Source: Chitinophagaceae bacterium
Lineage (GTDB): Bacteria; Bacteroidota; Bacteroidia; Chitinophagales; Chitinophagaceae
Direction: 5' to 3'
Length of the DNA stretch: 58,624 nt
Assembly: GCA_014879565.1 (NCBI GenBank)
Contig: JACSRW010000016.1
Coordinates: 1-58,624 of the forward strand
In this document: one piece after another, positions 47,785 to 56,990 of the stretch
How positions within the stretch are numbered: position 1 is the stretch's first letter
How the letters are laid out: each line of letters starts with the position of its first letter
Notes under the pieces: generated by a model
Told to the model about the DNA's origin: nothing
The model's database searches: none
What the model saw: only the letters and a program-made list of their open reading frames with translations
Program-made: the position numbers and the translations under genes

Positions 47785-49062
47785 TTACCTGCCGGTCGCT
47801 GATTTACTGAGCAGCCGGTTGCCGGCCATACAGTCCAGACATCTCTTTTGCGTGCAATACGCATTCTTTAGTTCCAGTATAGCCTGGCTTTCAGCAGCAT
47901 TCTTTACCGGCAACCCCAGATCCTGAAAGTTGCTGAGTATATGGTTTGCTTCCGGCGGTGTTTTCTCCAGCCAGTCAAGGGCTTTTTCTTTCACCCGGTT
48001 TTCCCGGTTCAGCTGGCCCCAGGCATAAAGCAGCGGACAAACCGTGTTAATCAAAATAAGACTGGCCAGACTATCACCCGATTTTTTGGGTTTAAATGCG
48101 GAGGTTTTGTCGAAACTGTAATGATAATGCCAGTAATCATTGGCTGTCAGGTCAAACATCCGCCGGATTTCATCCGGTTGTTGTGCAGCAAGTAAAGCGC
48201 TGAAAAAACGCCCGGATGCTCCCGTCTGATAAAGGAAGACAGCCAGCTGAGCCAGCCGGATTGTGGGAAAATTACCCGGACGCATCCGGAGAAAATGCAC
48301 GGGGATATCAACCGGTACCAGGCTGTGCTTTTTTTGCAGAAACCGATATTCTTTTTGCAGAAGGGTATAATAAGGGTCTTCTTTTTTTTCTGTTTCCAGC
48401 AATCCGGCCTGTCCCATAAGCAGGGCTTCCAGGGCAGTCAGTTGCGCCTGTCTGCCAAGCAAAGACAACGGAAGGGAGCGGGCAATCGCTTCAAAGGCAT
48501 CAGCATTGACCTTACTGCCAAAGTTCCGGGCAAGTAACCACCAGGCTGTTTCTTCCCAGTGATTCCTGCTTTCAGTATTAAAGTGCAAAACAAGTCCCGC
48601 TTTACGTTCCATCCTTTCCGCCAGTAAACGGTCCAGCCAGCTTTTCCAGGTGAGGGCGTCCACCAGGTGCAACTGGCTTCCGCAGGGTATGGAGGGACCT
48701 GATTTCATCAGTTGTTCATATCGTTCCAGGAATAATCCCGGAACCCTTCCTTTCAGTTCTACTGCCGGAATATCCGGGCCGGTTTCATCCGCTTCCCAGA
48801 CGACATGCAGGATTACATTATCGTAGTTACGATCAGCCTGGTGATGGTGTTTTTCCCAGTCAGACAAACGTACATGCAATTCAACATGACCGGCCCAGGT
48901 TGTGCCGGCAATACGGATTCTGGCATTACTGAAATCAGGCCCCTGGTTGGTATTGTATTGTCCCTGGTAAATAATTTCCACAGGTTCTCCCGTTGTGGTA
49001 AAAAGGCTGCGGTTATCAAATAACCGGAATTGCCAGATGTACTGGAGTAATCGCTCATTCAT
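47785..49062 (-). CDS. DUF2851 family protein
   Basis: 425 residues from the start at 49062 (MNERLLQYIWQF); the longer frame adds 14 residues without family character. DUF2851 features include FDNRSLFTTTGEPVEIIYQG, NTNQGPDFSNARIRI and WAGHVELHVRLSDWEKHHHQ, with a C-terminal pair of cysteine motifs (YCTQKRCLDCMAGNRLL). The N-terminal part recalls a nuclease-like fold (Pro-Asp and Glu-x-His positions), but the role is unknown. It is confined largely to Bacteroidota. Confidence 0.85.
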   Translation of the reverse strand: MNERLLQYIWQFRLFDNRSLFTTTGEPVEIIYQGQYNTNQGPDFSNARIRIAGTTWAGHVELHVRLSDWEKHHHQADRNYDNVILHVVWEADETGPDIPAVELKGRVPGLFLERYEQLMKSGPSIPCGSQLHLVDALTWKSWLDRLLAERMERKAGLVLHFNTESRNHWEETAWWLLARNFGSKVNADAFEAIARSLPLSLLGRQAQLTALEALLMGQAGLLETEKKEDPYYTLLQKEYRFLQKKHSLVPVDIPVHFLRMRPGNFPTIRLAQLAVFLYQTGASGRFFSALLAAQQPDEIRRMFDLTANDYWHYHYSFDKTSAFKPKKSGDSLASLILINTVCPLLYAWGQLNRENRVKEKALDWLEKTPPEANHILSNFQDLGLPVKNAAESQAILELKNAYCTQKRCLDCMAGNRLLSKSATGR

Positions 49063-49179
49063 ACGATAAGGTTTCGCATGAATGTAGGGAGAATGGGAAT
49101 ACAATACGTTTTCACCCCCCTTTTGTATGACAGAAGTTAGGAGTAATAGCCGGCAACCACGGAGTGTCTGCTGTCAGCG

Positions 49180-49203
49180 AACTACAAACTATAAAACTAC
49201 TCC
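49180..49203. repeat. Octad repeat at the 3' end of the OsmC gene
   Basis: AACTACAA, ACTATAAA, ACTACTCC: three eight-base units cover the stop codon (49197-49199) and the bases just beyond it. Confidence 0.6.
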
Positions 49204-49610
49204 CAATGTCCCCAGTTGATTTTCACTTCAATATCCGGATGGATACTTTTTATCACCGGGCAGGTTTCCCCGGTATTTTTCAGCATTTGTATGGTTTTTG
49301 TTTCCAGTGACCGTAGGGATTCGGGAATATGGAAACTTAGTTCAATACCACCCACCCGGCGCGGATCGGCTTTCATGATTTTTAAAACATCAATTTTGAT
49401 GTCATTCAGGTCAAAACCCATACTGCGCGCCTTGATCCCCATCACGGTAATCATACAGGCAGCCAGGCTGGTTGCCATCAGGTCGGTGGGGGAAAAACGT
49501 TCCCCTTTGCCGTTATTGTCCACCGGGGCATCGGTTTCGAAAGCGGACTGGCTGCGGAGATGGGTACAGGTAGTGCGGAGTTCGCCGGAGTAATACACAG
49601 AAGATGTCAT
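49197..49610 (-). CDS. OsmC family protein
   Basis: 137 residues. The OsmC/Ohr peroxidase fold is indicated by FSPTDLMATSLAACMITVMG with the second redox cysteine and by TGETCPVIKSIHPDIEV with another. The first cysteine, usual in Ohr near residue 60, is C52 in AACMITV. Such proteins reduce organic hydroperoxides with thiol help. It is divergent from the gene at 49787. The TAG stop lies in an octad repeat. Confidence 0.88.
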   Translation of the reverse strand: MTSSVYYSGELRTTCTHLRSQSAFETDAPVDNNGKGERFSPTDLMATSLAACMITVMGIKARSMGFDLNDIKIDVLKIMKADPRRVGGIELSFHIPESLRSLETKTIQMLKNTGETCPVIKSIHPDIEVKINWGHWE

Positions 49611-49786
49611 TATCGCTAATTTGCCCTAAATTTACGGGAAGAGTTTCATTGCGGATATACGGGCAGGTTTGTGCTGAACGGCAGCTGTGCTGGCTAAACC
49701 GCTTTAACTCTTTTTTTCAGGATTTAACCTGTAGCTTTAAACTTTGGTCTTCGGACCTGCGTCTATTTTTAATTAAAAGGAATTCT

Positions 49787-50602
49787 GTGAGAAAACTAAG
49801 CCTGTCCCTTTTGTTATGCCTGCTGGCCCTTTCCATATTCAGCCAGGACACCAGTTCCCGCCGTTCAATAAAGGCAGACAAAAAAGAAGCCCGGCGGCAA
49901 AAACTCAATAACCTGATGCGCCAGGCGGAAGAGGGGGTGCTGGTATATCATAAGCAAAGTGTATTCGGAATTCAGGGACGAACCAACGGGTATGGCTTTT
50001 TTTATGAAATGGGCCGGATGAAATCTAACCGGAAAACCACCCTTTACCGGGTTGATTTCACGGAAATCAAACACCCCAAGGAGAACAAGGTGCAGAATAC
50101 ATCCAATGGGTTTATTTTTTTCAACAATCCTTTTATTTACGGCAAACTCAATAATTTTTACCAGCTTACTTTTGGTTTTGGTCAGCAGCATATTCTTGGC
50201 CAGAAGGGGAATAAAAACGGGGTGGCTGTTTCAGGTTCCTATATGGGCGGATTATCACTCGGTTTGCTCAGGCCTTATTACCTGGAAGTGGTGGATCCGG
50301 TAAGCGGTGATCCGAAAGTGATTAAATATTCCCAGGCTGACAGCGCCGTTTTTCTGGGGCCGACCATTATAGGAGGGGGCGGACTTGGAAAAGGATGGGG
50401 GGAGATAAAGGTAAAACCAGGCCTTTTTGCCAAAACATCCTTACGGTTTGATTATGGGCGGTTTAACGAGACTGTATCCGCTATTGAAGTGGGGCTGAGC
50501 GGCGAATGGTACACTCAAAAAATCCCCATTGTAGCCCGTCAGGACGATAAACAATTCTACTTCCAGGCTTATATCGCCCTGCTGTTTGGCAGGCGCAAAT
50601 AA
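49787..50602 (+). CDS. Secreted protein of unknown function, probably beta-rich outer-membrane
   Basis: 271 residues from a GTG start at 49787, chosen because a signal peptide begins there ([19 protein letters not shown]); the ATG at 49604 would overlap the divergent OsmC gene and adds 61 residues without family character. The mature part holds a basic helix ([20 protein letters not shown]) and then strands with many aromatic residues and glycines ([49 protein letters not shown]). This suggests a membrane barrel. I do not recognise the family. The lipA promoter lies in its last codons. Confidence 0.75.
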   Translation: MRKLSLSLLLCLLALSIFSQDTSSRRSIKADKKEARRQKLNNLMRQAEEGVLVYHKQSVFGIQGRTNGYGFFYEMGRMKSNRKTTLYRVDFTEIKHPKENKVQNTSNGFIFFNNPFIYGKLNNFYQLTFGFGQQHILGQKGNKNGVAVSGSYMGGLSLGLLRPYYLEVVDPVSGDPKVIKYSQADSAVFLGPTIIGGGGLGKGWGEIKVKPGLFAKTSLRFDYGRFNETVSAIEVGLSGEWYTQKIPIVARQDDKQFYFQAYIALLFGRRK

Positions 50603-50615
50603 TGCCCTAATTTTG
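50586..50615 (+). promoter_or_regulatory. Predicted promoter for lipA, overlapping the previous gene
   Basis: TTG (50586-50588), exactly 19 bases, then TAATTTTG (50608-50615). The -33 element is inside the previous coding region. The lipA start codon begins only seven bases after the -7 element, so the message would be leaderless or nearly so. Confidence 0.55.
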
Positions 50616-50621
50616 CGGGCT

Positions 50622-51542
50622 ATGACCGAATTACCTGTTGTACCTGCGGTGAATGAAAAGGACTCAAAAATCCGTAAGCCGGACTGGCTGCGGGTAAAAC
50701 TCCCTATCGGCGATAATTACAAACATGTACGGGGGCTGGTTGATAATCATAAGCTCCATACGATCTGCGAAAGCGGCAATTGCCCGAATATGGGCGAATG
50801 CTGGGGGGCGGGTACAGCCACTTTTATGATATTGGGCAATGTCTGTACCCGGAGTTGTGGATTCTGTGCTGTGGCCACGGGTAAACCGGAACCGGCTGAC
50901 TGGGATGAACCTCAGCGGGTGGCTGAAGCGATCCATCTCATGAAGGTAAAACACGCAGTTATCACCTCGGTTGACAGGGATGAGTTGCCCGATGGCGGAT
51001 CAACTATCTGGCACAATACCATTAAAGCCGTTAAGGCCCTAAATCCGGGAACAACCCTGGAAACCCTGATACCCGATTTCAAAGGGAAGAAAGAAGATAT
51101 ACAACGGGTGATTGACGCGGCTCCTGAAGTGGTCAGTCATAATATTGAAACTGTAGAACGGCTCACCCGCCAGGTGCGTATACAGGCTAAATACTGGCGA
51201 AGTATGGACGTGATCCGTAGCCTGAAAGAAGGGGGTATGCGCACCAAAAGCGGTATTATGCTTGGCCTTGGTGAAACCAAAGAAGAAGTGATTCAGACCC
51301 TGCGTGATCTTCAGGCCTGGGGTTGTGATGTGGTGACCATCGGCCAATACCTCCAGCCCACCAAAAATCACCTTCCTGTTCAGCGCTTTGTACACCCGGA
51401 TGAATTCGCTGAATACCGCGAAATCGGATACAGCCTCGGACTTGATTATGTGGAAAGCGGCCCCCTGGTACGTTCTTCCTATCATAGTGAAAAACACGTT
51501 TTCCGCGGCATAGGCCGGCAGGAATGGGAGCGTTCTAAATAA
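50622..51542 (+). CDS. lipA: Lipoyl synthase
   Basis: 306 residues from the ATG at 50622 ([13 protein letters not shown]). The two cluster sites are present: auxiliary [12 protein letters not shown] and radical-SAM CTRSCGFC, followed by the family end [11 protein letters not shown] with the RSSY serine. It inserts sulphur into protein-bound octanoyl groups to make lipoate for pyruvate and 2-oxoglutarate dehydrogenases, of which pdhB lies 20 kb away. No lipB is adjacent. The promoter suggests a leaderless transcript, and deoD faces it tail to tail. Confidence 0.96.
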   Translation: MTELPVVPAVNEKDSKIRKPDWLRVKLPIGDNYKHVRGLVDNHKLHTICESGNCPNMGECWGAGTATFMILGNVCTRSCGFCAVATGKPEPADWDEPQRVAEAIHLMKVKHAVITSVDRDELPDGGSTIWHNTIKAVKALNPGTTLETLIPDFKGKKEDIQRVIDAAPEVVSHNIETVERLTRQVRIQAKYWRSMDVIRSLKEGGMRTKSGIMLGLGETKEEVIQTLRDLQAWGCDVVTIGQYLQPTKNHLPVQRFVHPDEFAEYREIGYSLGLDYVESGPLVRSSYHSEKHVFRGIGRQEWERSK

Positions 51543-51551
51543 TCTAATCTG

Positions 51552-52259
51552 TTACATACGAATACCGGCTTCCAGTGCCAGTTCCATCATCGGCAGCAGC
51601 GATTTCTCCCGCTGATCTGCTGAAATTTTCTCGTGAGTAGGTATCACATCTGAAACCGTCAGCAGGGTGGCTGCATTTTTCCCCAGTTGCAGGGCATTGG
51701 CAAATAAGGCAAAGGCCTCCATTTCTACCGCCAAACAATGATGTTTTTGCGCCACGGGCGGGGTGCCACTGTCTTTCCGGTAAAACATATCGCTGGAGTG
51801 AATATGGCAGGTTTTCAGCGATTTTCCCAGCAGGGCAGCTGTTTCATTGATCCGGCTAAAGGCAGGCCCCTGGTGGGGAATGCGGTCCTGCTCTATCCCC
51901 CAGGCATGAAGGGCAAAACTGGATTCACTGCAGGCATGATCAACATTGACCAGATCAAATAACTGCAGTTCCGTAGTATAGGCTCCGCAGGTGCCGATCC
52001 GGATGATTGTTTCCGCTTCATATTCGGTGAAAAGTTCGTAGGAGTAGATGCCAATCGAAGGACATCCCATACCACTGGCGCCTACGGTTAGTTCTTTTCC
52101 TTTATAGCTGCCTGTAAAATAAAAAGCGTTGCGGGTCTGGCTCACCAGCCGCACATCCGATAAAAAATGATCAGCAACATATTTGGCTCTGAGCGGATCA
52201 CCCGGAAGCAGTACGGTTTTGGCAATTTCGCCTTTCTGTGCAGCAATGTGGATACTCAT
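51552..52259 (-). CDS. deoD: Purine-nucleoside phosphorylase, DeoD type
   Basis: 235 residues, the exact length of the E. coli hexameric type. Motifs: VLLPGDPLRAKYVADHFL, GMGCPSIGIYSYELF, IRIGTCGA and AVEMEAFALFANA with the nucleobase-side aspartate and glutamate. It cleaves purine nucleosides with phosphate in nucleoside salvage. Divergent from hutU; the gap holds a dispersed repeat element. Confidence 0.94.
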   Translation of the reverse strand: MSIHIAAQKGEIAKTVLLPGDPLRAKYVADHFLSDVRLVSQTRNAFYFTGSYKGKELTVGASGMGCPSIGIYSYELFTEYEAETIIRIGTCGAYTTELQLFDLVNVDHACSESSFALHAWGIEQDRIPHQGPAFSRINETAALLGKSLKTCHIHSSDMFYRKDSGTPPVAQKHHCLAVEMEAFALFANALQLGKNAATLLTVSDVIPTHEKISADQREKSLLPMMELALEAGIRM

Positions 52260-52300
52260 AATGGTTGGTAATGGTGCGACAAGATAATATTATTGGGAGT

Positions 52301-52411
52301 AAGAACCAAGAACCAATTAGTAAGAACCAAGAACCAAATAACAAGAACCAAAGCCTCCTCTTCATAAGAGTCGCAGCTTGATAACTGGTTCTTGGATCCT
52401 GGTTCTTCCTC
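52301..52411. repeat. Single copy of the heptad-armed dispersed element
   Basis: Left arm of AAGAACC-type heptads (52301-52348), core with CTTCATAAGAGTCGCAGC and ending AACTGG, and right arm TTCTTGGATCCTGGTTCTTC. The core matches the array at 7434-7834. It lies between the divergent deoD and hutU genes. Confidence 0.85.
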
Positions 52412-52445
52412 TTTTCTTATCTTTAATTATTAAAATTTCATAACG

Positions 52446-54164
52446 ATGCCCGCCATTTCCCGCCCATACGATCCCGTAAAATATAAGACGCCAACCGGAA
52501 CAAAATTATCCTGCAAAGGCTGGATTCAGGAAGCAGCCCTGCGAATGCTTCTGAACAATCTGGATCCGGATGTGGCCGAAAGACCGGATGAACTGATTGT
52601 ATATGGAGGCCGGGGTAAAGCAGCCCGGAATTTTGAATCGCTTGACCGCATCATTGCAGCGCTTAAAATACTGGAGAATGATGAATCCCTGCTGATTCAG
52701 TCTGGTAAACCCGTTGGAATCCTGAAAACACATCCGGATGCACCCCGTGTGCTGATCAGTAATTCTCAGCTTGTACCTAACTGGGCTAACTGGAAACATT
52801 TCACCGAACTGGAACAGAAGGGACTGATGATGTATGGCCAAATGACAGCCGGATCCTGGATCTATATCGGTTCCCAGGGTATTGTGCAGGGCACCTATGA
52901 AACCTATGCCGCCATTGCAGATAAACATTTTGGCGGTTCATTAAAAGGTACCCTTAATGTAACAGCCGGTCTCGGAGGAATGGGTGGAGCTCAGCCCCTG
53001 GCCATTACCATGAATGAAGGGGTGGCCCTGATAGCCGAAGTGGAAGAATGGCGGATTGATAAACGGATAGAAACGCGTTACCTGGACGAGAAACATACCA
53101 ATATTGATGATGCCATTAATGCCGCTATACATTACAGAAGGGAAGGAGAGGCGCGGAGTATCGGGGTGCTGTGCAATGCGGTTGACCTGCTTGACCGTCT
53201 TATTCAGCGCGATGTCATTCCGGATACCCTGACTGACCAGACCTCTGCACACGATCCCCTGATCGGGTATATTCCGCATACCCTTAGTAATGTGCAGGCA
53301 AATATACTGAGAGAACAAAACCCGGAAGACTATATCCGGCGCAGTTATGAGAGTATGAACCTGCATGTACAGCTGATGCTGCAGCTGATGGACCGGGGCG
53401 CCATCACCTTTGACTATGGCAATAATATACGGGCCCGTGCCATTGAACATGAACAAAAACACGGGCATATTGAAGCAGGGTTCAAATCACTGCTTTCCCG
53501 GTCGCCCAACGGGGAAACGAGCGGATTGTTTCCTGGTTTTGTACCGGCCTATATCCGGCCCCTGTTTTGTGAGGGAAAGGGACCCTTCCGCTGGGCAGCC
53601 CTCAGCGGGGATCCGGCTGATATTGCCGTCACCGATGAACTCATCGCATCTCTTTTCCCGGAGAATACCTCTCTGCAGCGCTGGTTAAAACTGGCCAAAG
53701 AAAAAATTGCTTTCCAGGGATTACCGGCACGGATCTGCTGGCTGGGCCAGGGAGAAAGAGAAAAAGCAGGTCTAGCTTTTAACGAACTGGTGCGTTCCGG
53801 GAAGGTTAAAGCGCCAATCGTGATCGGCCGGGATCACCTGGATACCGGTTCCGTGGCATCCCCCAACCGGGAAACCGAATCTATGATGGATGGTTCTGAT
53901 GCAGTGGCCGACTGGCCCATCCTTAATGCCCTTGTCAATACAGCCGGGGGCGCCAGTTGGGTTTCATTACATCATGGAGGGGGCGTAGGCATGGGCTATT
54001 CTATTCATGCCGGAATGGTAATTGTAGCCGATGGCAGCCCGGAGGCCGATACCCGCCTGCAGAGAGTATTAAGGAATGATCCGGGTATGGGGGTAATCCG
54101 GCATGCGGATGCGGGGTATGAACTGGCCAGACAAACTGCAAAAACACATCACCTTAATTTATAA
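52446..54164 (+). CDS. hutU: Urocanate hydratase
   Basis: 572 residues. Family motifs are [49 protein letters not shown] (dinucleotide site for tightly bound NAD) and [20 protein letters not shown] near the C-terminus. It converts urocanate to imidazolone propionate, the second step of histidine breakdown. No hutH, hutI or hutG is in the window, so the pathway is scattered in this genome or incomplete. It starts 35 bases after a dispersed repeat. Confidence 0.95.
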   Translation: MPAISRPYDPVKYKTPTGTKLSCKGWIQEAALRMLLNNLDPDVAERPDELIVYGGRGKAARNFESLDRIIAALKILENDESLLIQSGKPVGILKTHPDAPRVLISNSQLVPNWANWKHFTELEQKGLMMYGQMTAGSWIYIGSQGIVQGTYETYAAIADKHFGGSLKGTLNVTAGLGGMGGAQPLAITMNEGVALIAEVEEWRIDKRIETRYLDEKHTNIDDAINAAIHYRREGEARSIGVLCNAVDLLDRLIQRDVIPDTLTDQTSAHDPLIGYIPHTLSNVQANILREQNPEDYIRRSYESMNLHVQLMLQLMDRGAITFDYGNNIRARAIEHEQKHGHIEAGFKSLLSRSPNGETSGLFPGFVPAYIRPLFCEGKGPFRWAALSGDPADIAVTDELIASLFPENTSLQRWLKLAKEKIAFQGLPARICWLGQGEREKAGLAFNELVRSGKVKAPIVIGRDHLDTGSVASPNRETESMMDGSDAVADWPILNALVNTAGGASWVSLHHGGGVGMGYSIHAGMVIVADGSPEADTRLQRVLRNDPGMGVIRHADAGYELARQTAKTHHLNL

Positions 54165-54246
54165 GAATGGATTAATTCGGGAACTTTTTAATCGGGTCGG
54201 TTTACTGGCAGCCGGCATGGTATCATTTCAATGTCCGGTAGCAGAA

Positions 54247-54271
54247 TTTTAAGCATATTGCATGCTTAAAA
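54247..54271 (+). promoter_or_regulatory. Inverted repeat just upstream of the nucleoid-associated protein gene
   Basis: TTTTAAGCAT (54247-54256) and ATGCTTAAAA (54262-54271) are perfect ten-base arms around a five-base loop. The element ends 13 bases before the start at 54285. It may be an operator or a hairpin hiding the start. Confidence 0.45.
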
Positions 54272-54284
54272 GTTTACGATTAAC

Positions 54285-55331
54285 ATGTTCAATCCCGCTC
54301 CTTCACAAATTGCAGTTTTGTCTGTGCATTTTGTTGGCAATAAAGTAGCTGATGTCCTGCCCGATCTTTCTGCAGCCCCCCTGGATCTGAATGATATCAC
54401 CCGCGAAGTGCTTAAAAACTACTTTACATCCCCCTTTGCCCGCTTAAATGGATTTGAAACATTTTATCATTCCTCCAGTCTTGAATATAATACCTGTTTT
54501 AACCTGGCAGGAAAAATTTTTGACGGGGAGATGGATTTTCATAAAGCCAGCCAGGAATTGGCCAAATGGCTCTATGAACAGTCGGGATCCCACTTTATCA
54601 AGAAAGGAGAGTTTTTTGTCGTCTTTTTTAAAGATGTACTTATTGACGGGATGAATGTAGATGCATTGGGAATGTTTAAATCGGAGAACAAGGAGAAGTT
54701 TATTAAAGTGGGCGGCAGCGGAAATAAATTGTCACTGGAAGTGGAAGAAGGGTTATATGTGAACAAACTGGACAAGGGCTGCCTGGTTTTTAATATGGAC
54801 AAGGAAAGCGGATACCGGGTGCTGAGTATTGATAATACCAATAAGGGCAGCGATGCCCGGTACTGGGTCAATGATTTCCTGGGTCTGCGGCCTGCAGCGG
54901 ATAATTTTCATCATACCGGCAATGCAATGGATATGGCCCGGCTTTTTATCACACAGACTATGCCGGAGGAATTTGATGTCAGTAAAGTGAATAAGGCAGA
55001 ATACCTCAACCGGTCGGCAGATTATTTCAAAACAAGGGACCAGTTTCAGGAAGAAGAATTCGCGCAGGAGGTTTTTGTGCATCCCAACCTGGTCAGTTCT
55101 TTCGGCCGGTTTAAAGAACAATACGAACGGAACGCCGGCACAGAACTGGCGGAAGAATTTGAAATTTCAGCACCGGCGGTAAAAAAGAAATGGTCAGGTA
55201 TGCGCAGTGTACTTAAACTCGATAAGAATTTTCACATTTATATTCATGGCGACACCCGCCTGATTGAAAATGGGTATGATGAAGCCGCCGGAAAAAAATT
55301 CTATAAACTCTATTACGACACCGAAAGCTGA
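54285..55331 (+). CDS. Nucleoid-associated protein, NdpA/YejK family
   Basis: 348 residues. Family features are the N-terminal VLSVHFVGNKVADV, LKNYFTSPF, and HFIKKGEFFVVFFKDVLIDG with DALGMFKSENKEKF, matching the 37-kDa nucleoid-associated protein family. Proteins of this family coat DNA in gammaproteobacteria; the Bacteroidota branch is long and not studied. The inverted repeat directly upstream may be an autoregulatory site. The gene stands alone and meets the next gene tail to tail. Confidence 0.88.
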   Translation: MFNPAPSQIAVLSVHFVGNKVADVLPDLSAAPLDLNDITREVLKNYFTSPFARLNGFETFYHSSSLEYNTCFNLAGKIFDGEMDFHKASQELAKWLYEQSGSHFIKKGEFFVVFFKDVLIDGMNVDALGMFKSENKEKFIKVGGSGNKLSLEVEEGLYVNKLDKGCLVFNMDKESGYRVLSIDNTNKGSDARYWVNDFLGLRPAADNFHHTGNAMDMARLFITQTMPEEFDVSKVNKAEYLNRSADYFKTRDQFQEEEFAQEVFVHPNLVSSFGRFKEQYERNAGTELAEEFEISAPAVKKKWSGMRSVLKLDKNFHIYIHGDTRLIENGYDEAAGKKFYKLYYDTES

Positions 55332-55359
55332 ACCACTGACCGGTCTATCGGTTATCAGC

Positions 55360-55977
55360 CTACTTGCTTATCAGAAAACTATACCTCCTGTTGGTTTTCC
55401 TCGCCACGCCCGCGCTGTTCAGAACCGGGTTAAGTTTGGGGGTGTCAATGGATAGTCTTTCCTTCAGCTGCATACGCAGGAATTCGTTGTCGGGGCTGAC
55501 AAAAATATTGCCAACCGTTACAGTACCGTCTGTATTGATGGCATAGTCAACCATCACGGAATAATCGCCCTTTTTCACTTTTTTATTCTGCAGGGATTCG
55601 GCCTTGATACTGCTTAGTACGGTATCCACAAATTCTTTCCAGATTTTATTATTATCCTTTGCGGTGCCGGTTAATGCAGCCGGGGATTCTTCTTTGGGTG
55701 TCAGCCCTTCAGCGGGTGCAGGAGGCAAAGCTGCCTGGACCGGGTTCTGAACAGCAGTGCTGTCCTTTTGAATGTTAGCGGGAACAACCTTCGGTTTTTC
55801 CGGAGCGGGGGCAGGTTTTTTAGTCGTTGTGTCAATTTTTTCCTTCAGGTCTTCCCCTTTCCGGTGTACGGTATTGGAATCGTTTTTCATTTTGCCGCTG
55901 AAAAGCAGGTCTTTGAGCGATTGCCCGTTGACCAGGCCGGAAACCAAAACAAGGGCGATAACAAGGAGTCGCTTCAT
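55360..55977 (-). CDS. Secreted protein with proline-rich linker and TonB-like C-terminal domain
   Basis: 205 residues. Signal peptide LLVIALVLVSGLVNGQ, then a Lys/Pro/Ala-rich linker (TTKKPAPAPEKPKVVPA), then a compact domain of about 75 residues (GDYSVMVDYAINTDGTVTVG, LNPVLNSAGVARKTNRRYSF) that resembles the TonB C-terminal fold. No membrane anchor other than the signal peptide is seen, so it is probably a free periplasmic protein, not a working TonB. Function unknown. No exbB or exbD is near. Confidence 0.75.
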   Translation of the reverse strand: MKRLLVIALVLVSGLVNGQSLKDLLFSGKMKNDSNTVHRKGEDLKEKIDTTTKKPAPAPEKPKVVPANIQKDSTAVQNPVQAALPPAPAEGLTPKEESPAALTGTAKDNNKIWKEFVDTVLSSIKAESLQNKKVKKGDYSVMVDYAINTDGTVTVGNIFVSPDNEFLRMQLKERLSIDTPKLNPVLNSAGVARKTNRRYSFLISK

Positions 55978-56164
55978 GGAGAAAATGTTTGCCTGTAAAT
56001 TACTGTAAATTTTTAACTGGTTTGTTAAGAGTTTGGGAAGATTGAGTATAGTTACTCCAACCGGGTGGTTCCTGCTGGAAAGTAGCAGGGAAACCTGCTG
56101 ACCTGCTGAGGAATATCATTGTATTTGACCGGCCGGCACAAATACATTTGCAAAAATGCCGCAT

Positions 56165-56881
56165 ATGGACAAACGAATCACTCTCTTGCTATTTACAGGT
56201 TTGTTGTGTTTAACCTCCGCCGGTCAGGTGACAGGCGTTATACTCCGCGTGAATGTTCCGCAGCCGGATACACTGAACAGACCGGTTTATATTGCCGGGA
56301 ACTTCAATCACTGGTATGCCGGTGACAGTTTGTTTAAAATGGATAAAATGGGTGATGGTATCTATCAGCTGGTATTACCTGTATATAAAGGAAAAATATA
56401 TGAGTACAAGTATACAAGAGGTAACTGGGACCGGGTTGAACTGGCGCTGAATGACAGCAATGCAAAAAACAGGCGTTTGCTGGCTACTGAAAATCTGTTC
56501 ATAAATGATACAGTGATAAAATGGAAAGCACCTGTCATAAAAAACGAACCGGCCGCAAGAGCCGCTGCAATTAATGCGCGGCTGGATACATTAAAAGCGC
56601 AATTACCGGAGAAAATGGAACAGGTTAACCGGGTGCTGAAACGGTATATGATGAATATGCTTTCATCGCAACCCAAAAAAAGTCTTCACCGGAAACTGGA
56701 CAGAAAAGCAGCCCGGGAAGTTGGGAAGCTGTATATAAAAATCACCGGACTGGTCTGGGATGTCATGACAGCCCTGAGTCCGGAAGAAAAACAAAAATTG
56801 CGTGATTTTCTCTCAAAACCTGATGCGCAGAAAGACTTTATGAAAGCCTTCGGGAAAGTGCTGGATGGAAGTGCCGGATAG
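56165..56881 (+). CDS. Secreted protein with glycogen-binding-like (CBM48/AMPK) domain
   Basis: 238 residues from the ATG at 56165 (an ATG at 56156 adds three residues). A signal peptide ends near TSAGQ. Residues about 22-120 resemble the AMPK-type or CBM20/48 starch-binding fold: VYIAGNFNHWYAGDSLFKM, GIYQLVLPVYKGKIYEYKYTRG and WDRVELA with a row of conserved aromatic residues. The C-terminal 110 residues are helical and basic (LKRYMMNMLSSQPKKSLHRK). No catalytic domain is present. It may bind an alpha-glucan or act as a scaffold; function unknown. Confidence 0.78.
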   Translation: MDKRITLLLFTGLLCLTSAGQVTGVILRVNVPQPDTLNRPVYIAGNFNHWYAGDSLFKMDKMGDGIYQLVLPVYKGKIYEYKYTRGNWDRVELALNDSNAKNRRLLATENLFINDTVIKWKAPVIKNEPAARAAAINARLDTLKAQLPEKMEQVNRVLKRYMMNMLSSQPKKSLHRKLDRKAAREVGKLYIKITGLVWDVMTALSPEEKQKLRDFLSKPDAQKDFMKAFGKVLDGSAG

Positions 56882-56896
56882 AATGTAGAAAAAGTA

Positions 56897-56985
56897 TCAG
56901 GAACCAAATAACAAGAACCAATCCGTCCTCTTCAGATGCACGTAAGCATGATAATTGGTTCCTGGATCTTGGTTCTTTGGATATT
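56897..56985. repeat. Single diverged copy of the heptad-armed dispersed element
   Basis: Left arm GGAACCAAATAACAAGAACC, a core related to the other copies (CCTCTTCAGATGCACGTAAG, ending TAATTGG) and right arm TTCCTGGATCTTGGTTCTTTGG. It fills the convergent gap between the genes ending at 56881 and 56991. Confidence 0.8.
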
Positions 56986-56990
56986 GGATC

